Below the pieces are notes generated by a model that was not told the origin of the DNA, did no database searches, and saw only the letters and a list, made by a program, of their open reading frames with translations. A program made the translations under genes and the position numbers. A stretch of DNA of 64,000 bases from Eumeta japonica (taxonomy: Eukaryota; Arthropoda; Insecta; Lepidoptera; Psychidae), in the NCBI GenBank assembly GCA_005406025.1, contig BGZK01000868.1:186001-250000 (forward strand). The letters are read 5' to 3'. This document shows positions 59,490-64,000 of the stretch, piece by piece; within the stretch, counting starts at the first letter, position 1; each line of letters begins with the position of its first letter.

Positions 59490-59760
59490 AACGCGACGAA
59501 GGAGCAACGTAATCAATATGTTCACGTTGACGGATCAGCGAGCGAAAGTTATAATATGTTGTTTACGTTTGCGAAGGTAAAAGCCCCGCATGGTCATATA
59601 GAACAGACCGATGCGGCCGCAGGCTTTCGTTTGGGCGCGCCAAAGACAACAATGTGCAAAGAGGCCCCAAGGCAAATATTGGCGGTGCGACTCGCGCGCG
59701 CGCGCCGGCCCGTCTTGTGTAAACGGTTTCCTTTCGAGATGTCATAACTTATGCCAGTGT
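59490..59760. promoter_or_regulatory. GC-rich island, candidate regulatory element
   Basis: Contains 'gggcgcgccaaagacaacaa', 'gcgactcgcgcgcgcgcgcc' and 'ttgtgtaaac' (Fox-like). Three overlapping frames on both strands have no motif. Confidence 0.28.
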
Positions 59761-59839
59761 ATAATAAATTATATGTATGCCTGCATATGCTGCTGTTGCG
59801 TTCGGTGTGAATTGAAAATAAAAGGACTTTCAAAGTGAA

Positions 59840-62370
59840 CGATCAGTGGCTCCATTATGCTAATGCAATATGATATCGATTCAGATTCGAGTCGATTTCA
59901 AATGAATTTTTCGTTGTAAAGTGTACGCTTAAAATGAAGTAGAGACGATGTGATTTCCTAGTAATACAAATACGTCTCAAATTACTTGTGGAAACAAGTG
60001 AAAACAATTGATGGAAATCAAGAACGCAAATTAAACTCGATTTCGGCATATTTCGACGAAATTATACTCGCGGTATACAAAATTATATAGGCATAATATT
60101 ACGTATGTAAAATTTAATCCGTATAATATTTACAATGTCTCGATTTGTAGAGTTCTATGAATATCTTTGAATGTATTTACGCATATAAACTCGTTATGTT
60201 ATCGATATCGGTTCGACACACTACATATTACACATTTTGATATAAATCGTTTTCGCATTGAGTTGACTTCTATATCGTCATTGTGTTAGTATAATTGGGT
60301 ACCAGATGTCCAGCGATTCGGTTAGAAGTGAAACTATGTATGTTTTCAAAAGGCTATTATCACAAGTTCACGTTGACAACGAACATGTTATAAACTACTT
60401 TTATTATAATTATTGAGCAGTAAGTATTCATTGCATGTATCGTAACATATCATATGCCAGAATATATTATGTATGAGGACCATAAATATATCAGCGTCCA
60501 TTCCGCACTTGACTAGAGTGAAGGGCTAAGGGGCCAGGCCTCTCGTTATAAAATATTAAAAAAAAAGTGTGAGAGGGTATGCTTTAGCAGTGGAGCGATG
60601 GAAACCTGACGCATAAGTTGAAGTATTTTTGTAAATATTGTATATATAGTTATAAATATAACTAATAATGTTTATAGATGTTTAAGTATTTGGTTAGTAT
60701 GAGTATTGTTTTTGGAGACTGCGTTTTGCAGGACTGAATTAACAGAGTAAGAGCTATAAATTGAGTACTTTTTTTTTTTAAATTAATGTAATTGTTTATG
60801 CAATTTTTGAAAGGTGAAAAACAGTTATTTAGCAGCAAACCTGTAGGCATGTCTTAGTGTACTCTATCGCATTCTATGACATCGATTATCGAATAGCATT
60901 CAATGAAATTGATTGCTATTTGATGTGAAATTGATTGAAATCAAACTAAACATTGCAACGGCTTAGGTAATGCAGCTGTGGATGGGATGTCGCTCGCAAA
61001 ACGCATCATAATAATTATGCAATGGAAATAGCAAAACCAAAGTTATTATTTTTACCCGTCTCTGTTAGATTATGTCGATAACAAGAAAAGTGAAAGTTTA
61101 AATTTACCAATAAACGTGCATATAATTATTGCTTACTCTGTGATTGTTTAGTTTAATTACTCCCACTGCGTTTTGTAACCTGGTATGAGATCGCTTCTGG
61201 CAGCTATACGTACGGTATGACGCACGCGTACGCATGCTCTGGAGTATGTTGGAACTGCATTCGCGAATTCACATGACCGACTCTGTAGGGATGCGATTGA
61301 ATAACGCATTATGTCGATACTGTAATGTGACGATGAAAATCTATCGATATCATATACAGACAGCGAAAAAGCACTCTCTGTGCGATGGTTCTAGTACAAC
61401 TAATAGATTGCATCTACGCAATAACTGCGGTGTTAGCATGTATCTGTATAGTAATGTGGAATGAAAGTATCGATGAAAAAAATAAATCTGCCTATTATTA
61501 TTTTAATTTGTTGGTAATTTAAGTTCAAAATATTTTCATTTCGTAAGGTCAAAATATTTGAAATGCCTCAAGACATATTAAGAATGCAGAATATTTAAAA
61601 AATCCTCGTTCGTCGTAAATCCGAAGTCAGTTTTTTTTTTTTCAAGAATAATGTGTAAGAAACTAGGGATGGCTATTTTCAAACCAAATAATACACAATC
61701 AAATATAAATGCATTACAAAAAGAAACAAACCTGTAAGAAGTTGAGATATGATTATGTCCTTGAATGTTTATTTTCTATTCAGAATTTGTATAATATATC
61801 CTTTTTTTGTTTCCTTAATTGAAGACTTTAAATTTGTGTAAGGGTATTTTGTATGTCTATAGGGAATTTATTTAACATGTAAATATAGAGCTTTTTATAT
61901 AATATCATAATATATTTTTCTAAAATGTAAACACGCTTGACTTTAATTTTAGTATTCAGATTATATCGATCATTATTTTTCCTTTTTGATATGCAAACGA
62001 ACTAAACAGATTTAATAAAAATAAATCTCCTTTATAGGGGATACATTTAATAAAAATGAAATAAATTAATTGTTATCATCCTAGCTGCAACGAAATAAAG
62101 CCCGAGGCTACGAACATATCTATATTTATATTTTTAAATACAAACTACCAATTAAATTATCAAATAATGGTGAAATTGTTTTTTCATACAGTATCATTTT
62201 GCTATCATCTAATAGTACTATAGTAGATACAAGGCACTAAGAGTTTCAATGTGCAGATGTTTATAAACTGTTGGGTTAAATTATTTTTTATACTGAATAG
62301 TCGTATATTACAATTATATGTTAGGATTTTTCCCATCTTATATTTTAGGCATGTCTCACGATGGATTTTT
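59840..62370. other. AT-rich stretch without recognised gene
   Basis: At 60500-60615 'gggctaaggggccaggcctc' and 'ctttagcagtggagcgatgg' look like a decayed LINE tail. Nothing else is assignable. Confidence 0.4.
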
Positions 62371-62379
62371 CTCTTTGTG

Positions 62380-62660
62380 ACCCATCACGATGACCCCTTG
62401 CCACTTCTATCGATGACTCAATTCAAGGCATCCCTGCCACGTGGCTTCCGAACAGAAGGCCTACGACGGACGTACAGTCGCACAGGCGTCGAAATGATCC
62501 CATGGCAGCTGTTCCGTTTTTTCAGTTTTGGCATTGAACACTAATAATGGAAGCGGTGTGACTCACGCGCACTTCTCAGCCATAGCGGGAGGTCTTGACC
62601 TCCCCGGCGCTTGTCTAATCGTGCCGCTGTATATTGTTCATATCGTTTTCTACGTTGGCT
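62380..62660. other. GC-balanced block of unknown nature
   Basis: Complex sequence ('ggcatccctgccacgtggct', 'gcgggaggtcttgacctccc', the latter a near-perfect palindrome). The 97- and 100-codon frames have no motif. Regulatory element or repeat. Confidence 0.28.
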
Positions 62661-64000
62661 CCTTTGTGTTAAGAAATTGCTTGCTTGTCTTACCTTCTAC
62701 TTGGAAATTTCGTTTTTTTTTTTTTGTATCTATACTCCGTATTTATCAGTCATTTTCTTTAGTGTCGTTAATTTCGTATATTTCTTTTGAAACCTCTCGA
62801 AAGCGTCTGTCTGGTTATCAATGGGACTAATGATGCATTTGATTTATCGGACGTTTATCGGACTACTACTTTTCTATCTTTAGTGATTCCTGAAACATAA
62901 AGCTGTTTGCGGTATTACGTCACTTTATAAAAATGATAAATCGATGCTATTGGGAAAAGTTATTTCTATACATCTATCGTCCCGCGCACAAAAAAGGGCT
63001 CAATCTCGGTGGTTGAGCGGAATGTAGCGTGCGAGATGTATGTCGTATAAAAAATTTGAAACTGTACTAGTGATTTCGGATTGATGATATCCCTCTTATT
63101 CAATTTTCAACAATATTTACATTGTTTGTGTAATGAGGTTTTAAATATAAAGTCGTCGTTTTGATGTAAAGGCTGTTAGCCGGCCACGTTAATTAGAACA
63201 ATGCCTAGAATGCGACACCCCTTCCCGCCTTTCGCCTCGTATCCCTCGGGCGCCTATCCCTACTCGAGGGCCAATACTGTTGGCATCTCTTTCATATTAT
63301 ATCTCCTTGGTACTTACTATCCCTTCCGCGGAGACATGTAACTTAACACTTTTAAATTGTCTAATAATTGAATTATAAATGGACCGCACTATATATATTA
63401 CTGACTAGTGCTATTTTTGAAATAAAACAATGTATAATGTATAATATTTTAACTTCAAGAATATGACAATGTTAGATTGTAGATTTTATTTTTTTAGCTT
63501 TCGTAGCCAAAGGCAAACGACGGTTGTATTTCGTAATATGTATATCTCGATATAGTTGTAATTGATCACCTTATTTTATGTGTTCCATTGTTGTGGTGAG
63601 CGGATCTTCAAAAGAATAATATTCCTTTCCAAAAATCCGACAACGCTCTAATCATTCCTCTTGGTTGTGGATATTTATGGCTAGCGGTAATCCTCTATAT
63701 TCTCCGTTGACTCGCATTCTTCATTTATTCCTCTGTAATATTATAAAGTAGCCCCCCGATTTTAAATTGTGTTTTGAAATTTGAAACAAAATATTTAGAA
63801 TAAAATGTATTCATTTTTTTTAAATAATCTCCGATAATTAGTTTTCTATAGTTATGATTTCACCAGCTCTATGCATATGTGTCTAGTGTTTAGTGTCTAC
63901 CATACATGCATATACTTGTATACGTACAAACATATGCCGATATCATTTTAGATCAAAAATACTTCAAATTTATATTATTTGCTTGTGCGTTTTTAAAAGT

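Noticed and set aside
1..64000. CRISPR arrays, operons, bacterial promoters or phage genes
   Set aside because: The window is eukaryotic: split genes, LINE and LTR retroelements, microsatellites. No regularly spaced direct repeats were found.

Overview
The window reads as nuclear DNA of an insect, most likely a moth or butterfly. It is AT-rich, its genes are split by GT-AG introns, and much of it is transposon debris. The lepidopteran call is inference. It rests on retrotransposon 3' tails of a type I associate with Lepidoptera (23260-23494, 24771-24960), on RTE-like 'tactagct..cgcccg..ttcgc' tails, and on the form of the RIC3 N-terminus. No prokaryotic, CRISPR, rRNA or confident tRNA feature was seen.

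Only two conserved cellular genes are clear. The first is a complete five-exon minus-strand gene at 3809-7479, a homologue of human C1orf43 (NICE-3). All splice phases close and give a 269-residue protein with an N-terminal membrane anchor. The second is the 5' part of a plus-strand RIC3 homologue, an ER chaperone for nicotinic acetylcholine receptors. Exon 1 (36726-36876) lies at a CpG-rich promoter island, exon 2 (50942-51078) lies after a 14 kb intron, and the rest must lie beyond the right edge. An unidentified 111-residue reading frame that looks truly coding (37848-38183) sits inside RIC3 intron 1. A possible 88-nt exon lies at 30470-30557.

Layout: 1-3.8 kb is repeats and AT-rich flank. 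3.8-7.5 kb is the C1orf43 gene, with a MITE-like element in intron 4. 8.7-15.2 kb is a transposon graveyard: a pogo-like MITE, a Jockey-like LINE in two parts, and a Ty3/Gypsy fragment between them with one short LTR. 17.7-25 kb holds small repeats, a pogo-like element with an HTH_psq reading frame, and LINE tails. 25-36 kb is mostly unannotated, with microsatellites, a LINE end, a SINE candidate and GC-balanced islands. 36-51 kb is RIC3 exon 1, intron 1 and exon 2; the intron carries a THAP/SAP transposon derivative, a mariner fragment, long perfect palindromes and an RTE-like copy. 51-64 kb has no recognised exon but several GC-balanced islands that could be cis-regulatory.

The most unusual object is the ~1.03 kb element at 38761-39792. 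Its inverted ends each carry an NRF1-like and a YY1-like motif, in the same order, just outside the first exon of a different gene: a SAP-like exon on the plus strand and a THAP-like exon on the minus strand. The two exons point at each other and end at splice donors with nothing recognisable to splice to. It looks like an internally deleted copy of a larger two-gene DNA transposon.
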